From contig OX393557.1 in the NCBI GenBank assembly GCA_947650365.1, forward strand, positions 48,994,418 to 49,058,417: a stretch of DNA of 64,000 nt. The letters run 5' to 3'. The notes beneath the pieces were generated by a model. The model made no database searches. It was not told the origin of the DNA and saw only the letters and a list, made by a program, of their open reading frames with translations. Shown in pieces: positions 48,243 to 57,665 of this stretch. The DNA comes from Chamaelirium japonicum. Lineage: Eukaryota; Streptophyta; Magnoliopsida; Liliales; Melanthiaceae. Each line of letters starts with the position of its first letter. The first letter of the stretch is position 1. The translations under genes were made by a program, and so were the position numbers.

Positions 48243-48246
<4 letters not shown>
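33546..48246 (-). CDS. G-type lectin S-receptor-like serine/threonine kinase
   Basis: Seven exons (48246-46971, 44814-44677, 44580-44411, 43877-43664, 34407-34170, 34084-33934, 33860-33546) join in phase through GT/AG introns to 833 residues, the usual SRK-like length. Exon 1 gives a signal peptide (about 1-25), B-lectin domain with YLGMWFNN and [13 protein letters not shown]-locus glycoprotein domain (WRSGPWVG), EGF-like [13 protein letters not shown], and PAN domain (SNCSCTAYA). Exon 2 gives the membrane helix ([17 protein letters not shown]) and a basic stop-transfer. The kinase follows: [36 protein letters not shown] and [10 protein letters not shown], all key residues present, then a C-terminal tail. 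It resembles the At4g27290 group and is a plasma-membrane receptor kinase; the ligand is unknown. Intron 4 is 9256 bases and packed with mobile elements, and intron 1 is 2156 bases. Whether full-length mRNA is made needs transcript data. Confidence 0.9.
35200..35680 (-). mobile_element. TRIM remnant in kinase intron 4
   Basis: CTGATACCA (35439, a reversed primer-binding site) lies between LTR-like pieces holding GACTAACCACTCAACA (about 35310) and GAGCGGTTAGTCCTACATCGACTAG (about 35590). This is a decayed TRIM on the minus strand without coding capacity. Confidence 0.55.
36091..36497. mobile_element. GACCCG-rich hAT element, best-preserved copy
   Basis: A perfect 13-base inverted end TAGGGGTGGCAAT and an exact 8-base target duplication CTTGTGCT (36083-36090, 36498-36505) define this 407-base element as a hAT-type insertion. 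Its interior is almost entirely variants of GACCCG, CGGGTT and AAACGGGT in both orientations. At least six relatives lie in this window. Confidence 0.88.
37062..39057. repeat. Tandem array of about 490-bp units inside the MULE
   Basis: Units begin GGGCTGCTGGAACGTGGG at about 37071, 37548, 38042 and 38538 (spacing 477, 494, 496). A fifth copy ends early at about 39057. Each unit has a CT-rich half with a CT tract of variable length and a half with GGCGACGAAAACTAGACG and TTTCGTCGGATTTCGTC sub-repeats. The long LSLSLS-type frames on both strands come from this array and are not genes. Confidence 0.9.
39218..39244. repeat. Poly(G) tract
   Basis: A run of about 25 G in the GC-rich part of the MULE. 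Similar G runs stand at about 43047-43067 and 54112-54131. Their true length is uncertain in any assembly. Confidence 0.9.
39860..40292. mobile_element. GACCCG-rich hAT element, opposite orientation
   Basis: It starts TAGGGGTAGCAAT and ends with the reverse of the same motif (ATTGTCACCCCTA). ATTAAAAC on the left and ATTTAAAAC on the right look like a slightly altered target duplication. It is in opposite orientation to the copy at 36091, with the MULE-bearing SINE between them. Confidence 0.75.
40578..41095 (+). mobile_element. Tandem TRIM array: three LTRs, two interiors
   Basis: LTR 1 (40578-40687) and LTR 2 (40805-40914) are both 110 bases, starting TGTTGACNGATAGTC and ending TATCTAACA. 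LTR 3 starts TGTTGCAGATAGTCCC at 41002 and runs out at about 41093. Each of the first two is followed by a primer-binding-site-like segment (TGGTATCAGAGC; a variant in the second) and a short interior of 90-117 bases with GGGTGCTCC and CCGTNTCCT phrases. No coding capacity. Such arrays form by recombination between LTRs. Confidence 0.85.
41096..41560 (+). pseudogene. Unidentified lysine-rich coding remnant
   Basis: One frame reads [20 protein letters not shown], a stop, then an open stretch of about 100 codons (to 41470) with [20 protein letters not shown] and [20 protein letters not shown], then another stop. The steady frame and protein-like composition suggest an old coding exon, but I do not recognise the family. 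A similar remnant may continue after the MULE at 42826, where the frame passes into [20 protein letters not shown]. It lies in intron 4 of the kinase, in the opposite orientation. Confidence 0.35.
41678..42816. mobile_element. Second non-autonomous Mutator-like element
   Basis: The ends GGGAAATTTTATTCATACC and, reversed, GGGAAATTTTATTTATATTCC pair over about 42 bases, including ATCTGTAATTAGC. The 9-base target duplication AAAAGATAA is exact (41669-41677 and 42817-42825). The interior has GGGGTAT-rich sub-ends and contains GACCCG-rich hAT-type sequence. No transposase is encoded. Confidence 0.85.
41960..42440. mobile_element. GACCCG-rich hAT element inside the second MULE
   Basis: It starts TAGGGGTGGCAATGAGTCG. 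The right edge is unclear because related CGGGTTGG repeats continue. The phrase GGCCTGCCCAAGTTGCAGCT stands just before it (ending 41960) and again at about 42516-42535. Confidence 0.65.
43046..43470. mobile_element. GACCCG-rich hAT element, worn copy
   Basis: It has the same interior phrases as 45270-45703 (CCAAAACCCCTAGACC, TTTAACTAATNGTGTCTAGA, GTGTCGGGTCCGAAATTG). The left end is masked by a G run of about 21 bases, and no clear target duplication is seen. Confidence 0.65.
44046..44312. repeat. Two adjacent palindromic MITE-like units in kinase intron 3
   Basis: TAGGAGTTTTAGAATCTGCTG at about 44050 pairs with CATTCTAAAACTCCTA at about 44128. A second unit (about 44205-44310) repeats the pattern with CTCCTAAAAGTTTTAGAATTT and CATTCTAAGACTCCTA. 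Both enclose AAACACCTTATCTTA-type sequence or its reverse. Confidence 0.6.
44897..45180 (-). mobile_element. TRIM element in kinase intron 1
   Basis: The reversed primer-binding site AGCTCTGATACCA (45043-45055) is flanked by LTR-like pieces that share CCGACCTCTTGAAGGGAGGAG (about 44929 and 45085). The outer end reads GATGTGGGACTAACTGCTCAACA. A minus-strand TRIM without coding capacity. Confidence 0.7.
45270..45703. mobile_element. GACCCG-rich hAT element in kinase intron 1
   Basis: TAGGGGTGGCAATGGGTCGG is at the left and GAAATTGCCAGCCCTA at the right. CCCCGGG occurs just outside both ends (45262-45269 and 45707-45713), so a target duplication is likely but offset. The interior matches the 41960 and 43046 copies. 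Confidence 0.75.
45770..46470. repeat. GATCTCCTC-GTCGGTCGGCC repeat cluster
   Basis: Several units of about 130 bases contain GAGATCTCCTCCGGTCGGTCGGC, GGTGGGCCCG and ATTCACA phrases, in both orientations. The same family appears at 51900-52260, just beyond the hAT-like element. No coding capacity; the minus-strand frames of 75-87 codons are by-products. Confidence 0.55.
46576..46941 (+). mobile_element. SINE with a MITE in its tail, next to kinase exon 1
   Basis: An 11-base target duplication ATAGGTGGCTG is exact (46565-46575 and 46942-46952). The head has A-box-like GATGAGTTGATAGAGTC and B-box-like GGGATTGATTCTGC, so it derives from a tRNA. It ends in an A tract that now contains a MITE (46697-46927). 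The right duplication stops 18 bases from the exon 1 splice donor (46970/46969). Confidence 0.8.
46697..46927. mobile_element. MITE with 50-base inverted ends
   Basis: AGATAAATTATACATAAACC at the left pairs with the reverse complement of the right end over about 50 bases (through TAGTTTGA and CTTACACC). It is inserted in the poly(A) tail of a SINE, which hides its target duplication. Confidence 0.8.

Positions 48247-48281
<35 letters not shown>
48245..48281. repeat. (GA)n tract in the kinase 5' leader
   Basis: On the kinase's strand about 18 GA units end directly before its start codon, so they are probably transcribed. GA-rich leaders are common in plant genes and can bind GAGA-binding (BPC) factors; a role here is inference. 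Confidence 0.85.
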
Positions 48282-48282
<1 letters not shown>

Positions 48283-48610
48283 ATCTGTGTGTGTCCTTCA
48301 ATTCTCGAGGAACACAATTGATCATATGGCGTTCTTCTTGTTGTCGGCTCAGTCCTCTCGCACCTTAATTTCTATGGTGTAGCAGCGTTTGGACGCGTTG
48401 ACCCTCCGTCAACTAGAACCGTCCAAAGACTCTGTGATAGGGTCCAATGTGGACACTTGTCAGTGTACCAGTAGCTTCCTCTCTCGGCTTGGCTTGGAGA
48501 GGTTCAATTCCCCGTTGGATCGGGCAAACTTGTTTACCTACTTCTTTCACTATCCTAGGTTTTTTAGTGGACCATTTTGCTAGCTTATCTGTTGTCAAAC
48601 TACTTAATCT
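48282..48610 (-). promoter_or_regulatory. Probable promoter region of the kinase gene
   Basis: This is the only unique-looking stretch upstream of the kinase start before repeats begin. I see no clear TATA box at a standard distance, so the assignment rests on position alone. Confidence 0.3.
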
Positions 48611-48619
48611 TAATTTTTT

Positions 48620-49180
48620 TTTTTTTTTTAAAATTTAGTATTAAAAAATCAATTTATGATGAAGAACTTCATCTTCTTTCTCAAATCCCGTATCGAAAAT
48701 CCGTTCATAAATCATAAGGGCTCGTGAAGAAAGAAGATGAAATTCATTCGTGAGAAAAAAAGATGCAGAAATGAAACCTATTTGCGAGGAAGAACCCATT
48801 TGAGAGGAAGAAAATTAACCCATTTGGGAGGAAGAATTAGGAAGAAAATGAAACTCATTCGTGGGGAAGGAATCCATTTGCAGGGAGAAATTAAATAACC
48901 CATCTATGAGGTAAGAATTCATTCGGGAGGAAGAGATGGAATTTGTTCGTGAGGAAAAGTAACACATTCGTGAGTGAAAGATGAAACACATTCGTGATGA
49001 AGGAACCCATTTGAAAGGAAGAAGATTAAACTCATTAGTGATTAACGATGAAGATCTTTTCCAAATCCTTAAATTCTTAAGATGAAAATCTTTTTCAAAT
49101 CCTTAAATAGATATTCGAGACATAGAAGATAAAGATCTTTTCCAAATCATCAAATCCCAAAATTAAAATTATAACTTTGG
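48620..49180. repeat. Degenerate tandem repeat of CATTCGTGAGGAAGAA units
   Basis: About fifteen imperfect units of roughly 24-28 bases with the theme CCCATTTGNGAGGAAGAA or CATTCGTGAGGAAG. They run in one direction from about 48720 to 49030, after an AT-rich inverted piece around GAAGAACTTCATCTTC. No open frame spans them. Confidence 0.6.
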
Positions 49181-49895
49181 GCAGTATATATCGTCATCCA
49201 TCATGCTTGTATGCTGCACTTGCTTAGTAACAATATTATCCAAATTATTAAAAAACTCATGAATAGTTTGCGAACTCAAGACCACGAATTATTCGGCAAC
49301 ATGTGTCACACCCGAATAACTCCCGAATTATTCACGAATTTTACGAATAATTCATGATTTTCTCTGTTTTTTTGTATACAACCTATTTTATGTTAGTTAT
49401 AAACATCTATTTTTATATCTATTAATATATAATTACTAATATAATATAATATATTTTATATTTAATGTTTCAGAACTGTTTTTGAATATATTTTGAATTT
49501 TCAGATATTTTCAAAACTCCGAATTTTACCCCCCTTTCAAATTATTCCCAAACGCCGAATTTATTACTATGCATCTACGTGGATTAATGGGGGAATGCAT
49601 TAATTGAGACGTTATATTCTGTATTTCTTATAGAATTTTGTTTGGAAAAAGGATTTTGAGAAATTGGTGTTTGGTCCAAAAAACATAATGTGCATGTATT
49701 ACATTTAGTCCCATTTTATTTTTTTTATTTACAGTAAGTCCACTGATATAATCATTGTATAAATCTGATCCTCTATCTATAGTTTTGATTGCAAGTGATC
49801 CAGTTTTAACTTTTTACATAAAGTATTTTTTAAAAATACCATAAATACTCATGGTATCCTTCCATATTAAATAATAGTAGATAATATATGGCATG
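49181..49895. other. AT-rich stretch without recognised gene
   Basis: Contains CGAATTATTCGG-type palindromic phrases (49287-49345) that may be a worn foldback element; otherwise nothing recognisable. Confidence 0.4.
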
Positions 49896-49899
49896 TTTT

Positions 49900-50495
49900 T
49901 TTTACGAAAATAGTGGCACGGGTTCCTATAGTGATTTACTGTAGCTAGTACAGTGAAATCACTATAGTTGCTACAGTAAAATCACTGTAACAATCCGTAA
50001 TTTTATCGTGTATACTAAAACGATATTTCTACAGTAAAATCATTGTAGTAAAGTACTCAATTTTATGTAAATAATACTCAGATGAATTGAGTATTATTTT
50101 GTATATTTGAGTAGCATGTACATGTTACTACAATGATTTCATTATAGCTACTATAGTGAAGTTCACTGTACCGGCTAATAAGGCTTTCCTATAGTGAATT
50201 ACTTTACTCAATTTAATTAAAATTATACCCAGTTTAATTGAGTATTATTGCAACTAAAATTGAGTACTATAGTGATTTCATTTGAGTAATGTGTTTTTTA
50301 GTCACAAAAAAATTACTATAGCAACTACAGTGATTTCACTGTAGCAAAGATACTTAAATATATACCAATAATACTATATTGAGTGAGTATTATTGCTATA
50401 AATTGAGTACTATTGCTACAATGATTTCATTGTAGCAACGTATTTTTTAGCCGCCACGATAGAATCACTATAGTGCTACAGTAATTTCACTGCAT
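49900..50495. repeat. Cluster of CTACAGTGA/TCACTGTAG motifs
   Basis: At least a dozen variants of TCACTATAG, CTACAGTGA and ATTTCACTGTAGC occur in both orientations, together with GAGTATTATTG phrases. The cluster resumes at 51550-51635, on the other side of the hAT-like element, so that element probably inserted into it. Confidence 0.65.
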
Positions 50496-51550
50496 CCTTG
50501 GTCGGCCCTGAGCATGGGCACCGTGGGCGACTGCCCCGGGCCCCACAATCAGGGGGGTGCTAAAAAAAAAAATTAATGTATATTCTAGGATAAATTGGAC
50601 ACCTAGTGCCATGACTGAGAAAGAATTTAAAACAGGCACACCCCACTTGGGATTAAGGCCCCAAATCTTTGAGATTTTACCTTGTACTTAGACCCAAAAA
50701 CATATGTGAGCTAGGCTTTGCACAGGACCCCAACGTGCAAGAAAATTCAACCTGTTACCCATTAAAACTGCTTATTCCTGAAAAACAGCGAAATCCTATC
50801 ACCGAAAATCTGCACAGATACCAAAAAAATCATGCATTTATCTTCTTAATTGTACTATGGTGTCTATTGAGAAAGACTGTCAGTAAGTCGTCCTTATCGT
50901 CTTGAAGGAGGATCTAACTCCTCCTTGACGGTCCTCAAACATTATTGGAGATTGTAAGAGTCTTCAGATGCCATTTTTGGATATCTCTTTTCATTTCCAT
51001 GCATGGCCTCCCTCGAAGAGCTAATGAGTGTGCACATACCTTGGTTAGGTATTGGGTTGGTTTTGATTGTAATTTTTCCTCCTATGTACCTCCTAATTGT
51101 ATTGTCCCTCTGGTTAAAGGAGAGTTTAGGGACCTTATCTATGAATGAATATTTTGAGGCATCAACAGTGGCTCTTGATCTTCTCCTTATTGTAGTTCTT
51201 AGCGAATGCAGTAATTTAGTGCAACTTAGAGAAGCATATGAGTGGTTATATGTGTTTTTTCTTTAAAAAAAAAGATTTATATACATGTGCATGTTAATTT
51301 TGTTGTCTAGAAAATTCAACAAGATATAAAATGATTGTATTGATTGTATATTAGTTTAATTCATTTTCTATAATTTTGTTGGTTGAAAATTTTAATTATG
51401 TTAGTTTTAATTGATCAAGGCATATAAAATAATATTTTATTTCTATTGATTGTTTTACTTCTATGCTAGTTTTATGGTTATTAGTATGTATAAAAGTGTT
51501 ATATTTTTTTATCTTCGCCCTAGGTCCCAAAAATCTCAAAATCGGCCATA
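50496..51550. mobile_element. hAT-like element with GGTCGGCCCTGAGC end
   Basis: The left end GGTCGGCCCTGAGCATGGGC, with GGCGACTGCCCCGGGCCCC shortly after, and the right end CGCCCTAGGTCCCAAAAATC plus TCGGCC are typical of plant ZMYM-like hAT termini. No target duplication could be fixed. An RNase H-like fragment lies inside. The left end alone recurs at about 61650 in the second segmental repeat. Confidence 0.6.
50880..51150 (+). pseudogene. LINE-type RNase H C-terminal fragment
   Basis: The frame ending at 51148 reads MHGLPRRANECAHTLVRYW and YVPPNCIVPLV, which resembles the C-terminal end of the RVT_3 RNase H domain of plant LINEs. The expected catalytic start of the domain is not visible in this frame, and upstream there are stops. 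The open frame is 67 codons. It could equally be a small captured piece; confidence is limited by length. Confidence 0.45.
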
Positions 51551-51635
51551 ACTATAGCTGCTGCAGTGAAATCACCATAGCTATACAGTGATTTCGCTAC
51601 AGCTGGTAATCACTGTAGCAGCTATAGTGGTCCCA

Positions 51636-52555
51636 CACTAGGTCTCAAAAACTGTACGTTTCGTAGAGATCAGGTGAAATTATATAGACAATGGTAGTTT
51701 AGCTAATTCGGCAACTTAACCATAGCTATTTTGGTCTTGTATTAACCAAAGAAACCATTGCAATTGAAATGCGGATATAGACTTAGAGGAAAAGGTTGTC
51801 GGACCTATCCTAAAATGAAACCCTTAAAAAGAACTGTCTGCAGTACAACTCAAAGGATTTCTACTGAACACTACTTACCCACACAACGAGGTGGGAACAA
51901 CCTGCTGCAGAGTTCAGATCTCCTCTAGTCGGTCGGCCCTAGTTGGTGGGACCGACGCGCATCATAGCCGCACGCGATCGCTTGAGTGCGATTCACTTTA
52001 GAGTTTAGATCTTCTCTAGTTGGTCGGCCCGGTTGGTGGGTCCTTACGCATTACAACCGCACGATGGCAGGTGATCCGAAACTGAATCGTACTCCGACTA
52101 CATGCGGCTAGGATGCGCGACGAGCCCACCAACCGGGGCGACCGACCGGAGGAGATCCGAACTATTCACTTTAGGGTCGCCAGCTGTGCCGCTGTATGGG
52201 CACAGGGCCCACCGACCGGGGCCTACCGATTGGAGGAGATCTGAACTCCTGGCCCCACAAAGCACACCTGCATGACTGAGTGCGTTGCTGTACTCACAGG
52301 CTGTGTAGTGTGTACGCAGATCACGGCAACATACTATTTGTCCCGAAAGCATCTATACCGAATGGTCAGCCAGAATGATGTGTCTGGATCACAACCGTCT
52401 CTTGAACCCAGCCCAAGTTGGTGAATCGCACTCAGCCCCAACCGGCAGGCGAAGGAGCCGGAGAATGGATGCCATGTCATTGATTTCCGACTGGCATTGC
52501 TCCAAACGCCACATGTTGTGGGGTTGAGGACGACATTAACCATACTTATTTGCAA
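51636..52555. repeat. Second cluster of the GTCGGTCGGCC repeat family
   Basis: Units with CAGATCTCCTCTAGTCGGTC, GGTGGG and GATTCACTTTAG phrases in both orientations (about 51905-52260), related to 45770-46470. Overlapping minus-strand frames of 84-123 codons show no domain. Confidence 0.5.
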
Positions 52556-54856
52556 AAGAAAAAAAAGGATTAATGTGTGAAAGATCTGTGACAACATATC
52601 CATCATGTGAACAAGGAAGAAAATATCTATGGTATAACGGTGATGCCAGATCACTGGTATCACGGGCAAATCAAACGATAAAGCACCTATTGAGCACCAC
52701 GACAATTACATCATAGTCACACGGTAGCAGCTACCACGACAGGTGCATCGCACTCAGCACCAACTGCACCTCGACCGTTTCTCTGATTTGAAGGACGATT
52801 GCGGGGACAGAGGTTGGCATCAGCGGTTGTGAATGATCCGTGATGCCACCTCAGCAAAAACCACTGTTATACCAAAGTTTTTCTCACGAAGAAGACCCTG
52901 GAAGTTTCTTTTAGCCTAAGATTCTTGTATTTTTTTGTAAATCTGAAATTATCCTTTTCCTGCACTCTTCTTCTATCTCTCTCTCGACGCGACCACCGCT
53001 GGTGAGCAGGGAGGAGGTGGGGCTCCGGCTGGTGCATCGCACTCCATTCCGCCGACAGCTGCCGCCGACCGATACAACGCACCCCAGTTCGACGATAGCC
53101 ACCATGGTAAGGGGAGAGGATGTGGGGTTTGACGATGGCAAGCAGCTGAGGTGGACAGATTTGCGTTTATTGGTTCAACGGCAATACAAAGTAAATTTAA
53201 ATCACAATATATAATATTTTCGTCTCTAGATTTTCAGTGTCCTTTAGTTTAATAATAATAATAAAAAAAAAAAAGACATTGACCATGATTGAGGAGGACC
53301 ACCGAGTGGGCTCCCCAAGCATTATCAGCACCTGACATCTCGCACGTGTGAAGAGCTGCTTCATTTTAATAGTACTTTGCTGCCGCACATGTGGCAATAA
53401 TCCTTTGCCACAGATGACGTGGTGGGATGTGATAAGGTGGATGCATACGATTTCAGGACTAAAAACAATAAATAAATTTATAGCATTATTCTGTGGGCCC
53501 CACATGATTACATTTTAATGTCTTTAAGAGCAGCCCATATGCATTCAACCAGTCACGTGCTGCCACGTCACCTATGGCATGAGGTTCCTGTTACGTCACT
53601 CGTGGAGACTCAATCCTCGAAGGCAATGACAGGGGTGGCAATCCTTGACCCGATCCGAAGTTAGCTGGTTTGGGTTTGGTCTAAACGGTTCGGGTCATAA
53701 ATGGGTTGACCCGATTGACCCGTTTATTTAATGGGTCGGGTTCGGGTTTGTACTTATAATCCGATTCAACCGACTTGATCCGTTTACCAAATGGGTCGTG
53801 TCAATCCGACCCGACCCGACCCGAACCAACCCGATCAAACCCGGCCCAATCCGACTTGTCTTGACCCAACCCGGCAGGTTTACATGGGTTATGTTGATCC
53901 AACCCAAGCCAACCGGACCCGACACGACCCGATCAGTTTAGTAAACGGGTTAAACAGGCTGGGTCGGGTCAACAAGTTTATTAGGCGGGTCGGGTTTGGG
54001 TTTAAGTTTTTGACTCGTTTATTAAACGGGTCGGGGTTGGGTTGGGTGTTTTGCTCTTATACCTATGTCTCAACCCGATCCGACCCATTGCCACCCGTAA
54101 ATGACACTTGCGGGGGGGGGGGGGGGGGGGGTTCCCTTTTGGAGGTTATTTGGGCATGAACAACTAGGGTTAAGTCCTAGGGTATTTATTATTACTGTTT
54201 GTTGGGTCACGTCTTTGTATGCTTAATTTGTGTGTTCAAACTAGTGTGTAAAAAAGTATATGTGACTCCGGTTTTGTTAGGTAGTGATGATGCTCGTCTT
54301 CATAAATATCAATCAAGTACATCACAATGTATTCAAGAGCATGTGAAGACTTGGTAGTCCATCACATAGCTTTAGTTGTTCACCTGAGAGACGTGCGAAG
54401 TGTTACATTTGCAGGGATAGCTTAGGGTTTTTTGATCGTATCAACTTGCAAAGGTTTTCACCACTTCTATTATAACATGCTTTTCTATGATTCGATGTGA
54501 TTTGAAAATGACTTATGCTTTAGAGTTTATTGTTTTCAAAAATATATTATATATTTTTAGACTCGAAAAATGATTTTGGTTGTCGGATTTTCGGTCGAGA
54601 GGGATCCAACACTTTGAGTTTTCTAAACATTGGAAGTCCACACTAGATGCCCGAACAGTTGTTCTGACGCTGGTGTTTGAGCGTCCGAATACTCGATATG
54701 ACGTTGAAGGAGTCGTTCGAACTGTTCAGGACTTTTGGTGCAGGGCATCCGAACGTGTTTGGACGTTCAAAACATGCTCAGGGATTTTCTGAGTTCAGCA
54801 TTCAAATGATTGTTTAGATAGTAAGCCGTCCAAACAGTCGTTCACATGATTTATTC
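52556..54856. repeat. Segmental repeat, copy 1
   Basis: This matches 61690-63885 in the same orientation, starting GATTAATGTGTGAA and including ACCACTGTTATACCAAAG, TTCGACGNTAGCCACCATGG, a GACCCG-rich hAT element and GTTCGAAC-type motifs near the end. It is interrupted at 54856 by a LINE and resumes at 59824. Open frames of 60-123 codons here have no recognisable domain and differ between the copies. Confidence 0.8.
53631..54098. mobile_element. GACCCG-rich hAT element in segmental repeat copy 1
   Basis: Ends are AGGGGTGGCAATCC and ATTGCCACCCGTA. CAATGAC on the left and AAATGAC on the right suggest a target duplication. It is present at the same place in copy 2, so it predates the segmental duplication. 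Confidence 0.75.
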
Positions 54857-54909
54857 TTCTTTTTTTTTTGGTGCGAAAGGGGTTAGTACATTATAACCTA
54901 GATGTCTTC

Positions 54910-55679
54910 CTACACAAGACCATACAAACCAAGCGGGAAATCTAAATCCCAATACCCTTCAAGACCATACAGTTGAGCTTCTCTGGCCAACCAGTACGCC
55001 GCCCTGTTCCCAGACCGCTCTATCCATTTAACTTGAACCTCTAGCAGATGGCTCCAAGATTGCAAACAAGACATAATTAACGGGCTTAATTCCTCAGTAT
55101 ATCCCTTACTCAGAACTAGTACATCTCGAGCTTGAGATGCATCTGTCAGAATCAAGACCTTGCTACATTTACGTTTAACTAACTCTTGGAAGGCACTCGT
55201 CAATGCCCACAGTTCTGCATGTAAGACAGATGAGGCAAGACAACAAAAAGCTGAAGCAGCAATAACCCTCCCCTGTCGAGTTGCTAGCACCCATGCTCCA
55301 CTCGCTACTTCCTCCTGTAAGCCAAACGATCCATCTGTCCATAGCACGAACTCCACTTCAGGTCCCCATAGCGATTGATGTTTCATCACCGAGTATCTCA
55401 CAAATTGTGTCCCGAGCCTTACACTTCGCTGCACCGCTCCATTGAGTGATTCTACTCTTTTATTGAAGAGCTTGTCACACCTGAGTTTCCAAATATGCCA
55501 CAAAGCCATCCCTATCATCTCACTAGGGGTCGGTTCAGTACTAACTATAGCCTTCGAAGACAATCTCTCTAAAACCGGAATATGATAACCATCCAACCCT
55601 GTTTTACATTGAAATACTTGCCAAAACTTTTTCGTAGGCGGGCAACTCCAGAAAATATGTTCCTCATTGTATGCGCAGA
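54910..55679 (-). pseudogene. LINE zf-RVT end and RNase H (RVT_3) segment
   Basis: The longest open piece of the LINE (about 257 codons of LINE sequence). It starts with CAYNEEHIFWSCPPTKKFW, the second half of the zinc knuckle, and continues to the RNase H domain with TDGSFG (first acidic residue), HAELWAL and LTDASQARDV. The frame runs on upstream into unrelated inserted DNA. Confidence 0.8.
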
Positions 55680-57665
55680 AAAAGATACGGGTCGTCTTTA
55701 TTGCGAACACACGAGATTACAGAGTGCCGAGACCCGGGGTGCTCGGGTGTGACGAATCCGGGTGCGGCGAATATTGATCAAGAGATTGTGGGAGAGATCC
55801 TCTGGAGGGTCCCTTTGATCCGCGTCTCCACGTGGTATTCGTGCGAGAGCTCTGAAGGGGTTGCCCAGGACAGGGGTCTTTACAGGGTCAGAGTTTTTGA
55901 GAGGCTAAGGAGTGTCCGCCGTACTTTTGTCCCTTCCATGCTTCACGCTTTCTCGGCTAGGGGGTTTTTGGCTTCGTTCCTCAGTCTTCGTGTCTTCCTC
56001 GCTCCTTGCTTGACCTCGGCGTCCTTGATCATCGGTTCGTGGTGTCGATCGTGCTTTTGGCTTTGGCTTTCGACTTTAGCTTGGCTTGGGCATGGCTCTG
56101 ACTTTTGCTTTGCTTTGGCGCTTGCGCTTGGACGTAGATGGGGGGAGACTTGTGGTGCTTTCGTTCTTCCGGACTTCGCGTCGTATCGGCTAAAACGTGC
56201 TGTGCTTTTGCTCATGACCGGCGTAGTCGCTTGACTTTGGCACTTGCGTTGCTTTGGCGCGGGCTTTACCGGGGCTTTTGCTTTGGCTTCTTGCGTGGGC
56301 TTTTGCTTTGGCGTCGACTCGACCTTCTTCTCGAACGATAGTGACAACGTCTTCAATGCTTCTGGCTTCCTCGACGGTTTAGGTGTAGGCTAGACTTTGC
56401 TTCTTCTCCGGGCTTTTTTGGCATGATCGGAGTCGAAGGGTACCTTTGAAGACGGCGGGGGTAGCACCGACCTCCGTGCGGCGGTTGTAGCGTCGGCTTT
56501 GCTTTGAAGACGACGGGTGTAGCGACGCTTCGGGCAGTCCTCTCCAAGCTTTCTTCTTCGTGGATGGAGTGGACGTTTGTCGAAGGCGACGGGTGATGAC
56601 GCTTCGTTCTTCTTGCCCGGGCTTTTGGGCTTGATCGGAGTCGAAGGGTTGTTGGAGATGACAGGGTGGTGCCGCTCCGATCTTCTTCTCCGGCCTTTGC
56701 TTCTGGCGTCTTCGGGGTCGAAGGGTTCTTCGTCTCCGAGCTTTCTTCTTCGTGCACGGAGTCGAAGGCTTGATCTTCTTGTGCAAGGGTTTTCACGTTG
56801 ATGAGGGCTTTCAATGGACTAAGCCGGTCCCGAAGGGATAGGCTTGCCCGTGCTTCGTGAAGCCTTGGGTCGATGAAGAGCGTGTTTCCTCTTCTGCAGA
56901 GCTTCCTCGCTTTGTCTTCAGCTTGCGACTTTTTCGACCTCTTGTGCCTTCCCCTTCCCCCTCTATTTATAGGCGAAGGGGGGAGAGGAGAGATATGGGA
57001 AGTTTAATTTTAAATCCCTTTAATATCTCCCTTATAATTGCCCAAGATTTATTCTTCAATTCAAGAGAGGAATAAACCTTTTTTTGTTTTCCTTTTCTGG
57101 CAGGGTAATTATGGCTCAATCATTTTTTTTTTGGATTTATCTTGAATCTTGCACATAAAAATCGATAGCAACCCGACTCTTCTTCTTGTCCGTCGGATTG
57201 AGGGATCGGCGCAGATCCACGCGTAAATAGACGTCATACGCAACCTCCCCCCGCGCAAGGTGGTCTTTCTTTCCTTTTTTTTCTTTCTTTTCTTTCCTTT
57301 TCTTTCTTTCTTTTCCTTTTCTTTCTTTTCCTTGCATGGCCGGCCACCCCTACCCGTGGGTAGGGGGCTCGGATTTCAAGAGTGGGGCTGGGTGGGCCCC
57401 ACTTGGGGGATGGGCCCACCCGGCCTCTTGTTGAGTGCGGGTCCGGTCCGGTGTCCCCCTGTGAGTCGGAGAATGCGAGTCGAGTTCGGGTCCGGGTCCG
57501 AGTGCATGTTGGGTTTGCATCCGCATAGGTGCATGCAAGTCAGGTCCGGGTCCGAGTGCATGTGGGGTTTGTATCCGCATCGGTGTGTGCAAGTCGGGTC
57601 CAGGTCCGAGTGCACGTCGGGTTTGCCTCCGCATAGGTGTGTGCAAGTCGGGTCCGGGTTAGACA
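55680..57665 (+). mobile_element. LTR-like insertion inside the LINE
   Basis: About 2 kb of GC-richer DNA interrupts the LINE knuckle. It has a TATA-like CTATTTATAGGCG at about 56962, a region of repeated CTTTTGCTTTGGC (56040-56310), repeats around CTTCTCCGGGCTTTTT and GGAGTCGAAGGGT (56400-56760), and a tandem array near its right end. Composition and the TATA box suggest the long terminal repeat of a large retrotransposon, but I could not fix its ends or a target duplication. Open frames on both strands reflect the repeats. Confidence 0.45.
57430..57665. repeat. 56-bp tandem repeat, about four copies
   Basis: Units contain GTCCGGGTCCGAGTGCA, GGGTTTGCATCCGCATAGG and TGTGTGCAAGTCGG. All three plus frames and the minus strand stay partly open through it, which explains the frames reading CTHLCG-type repeats. 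Confidence 0.85.
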
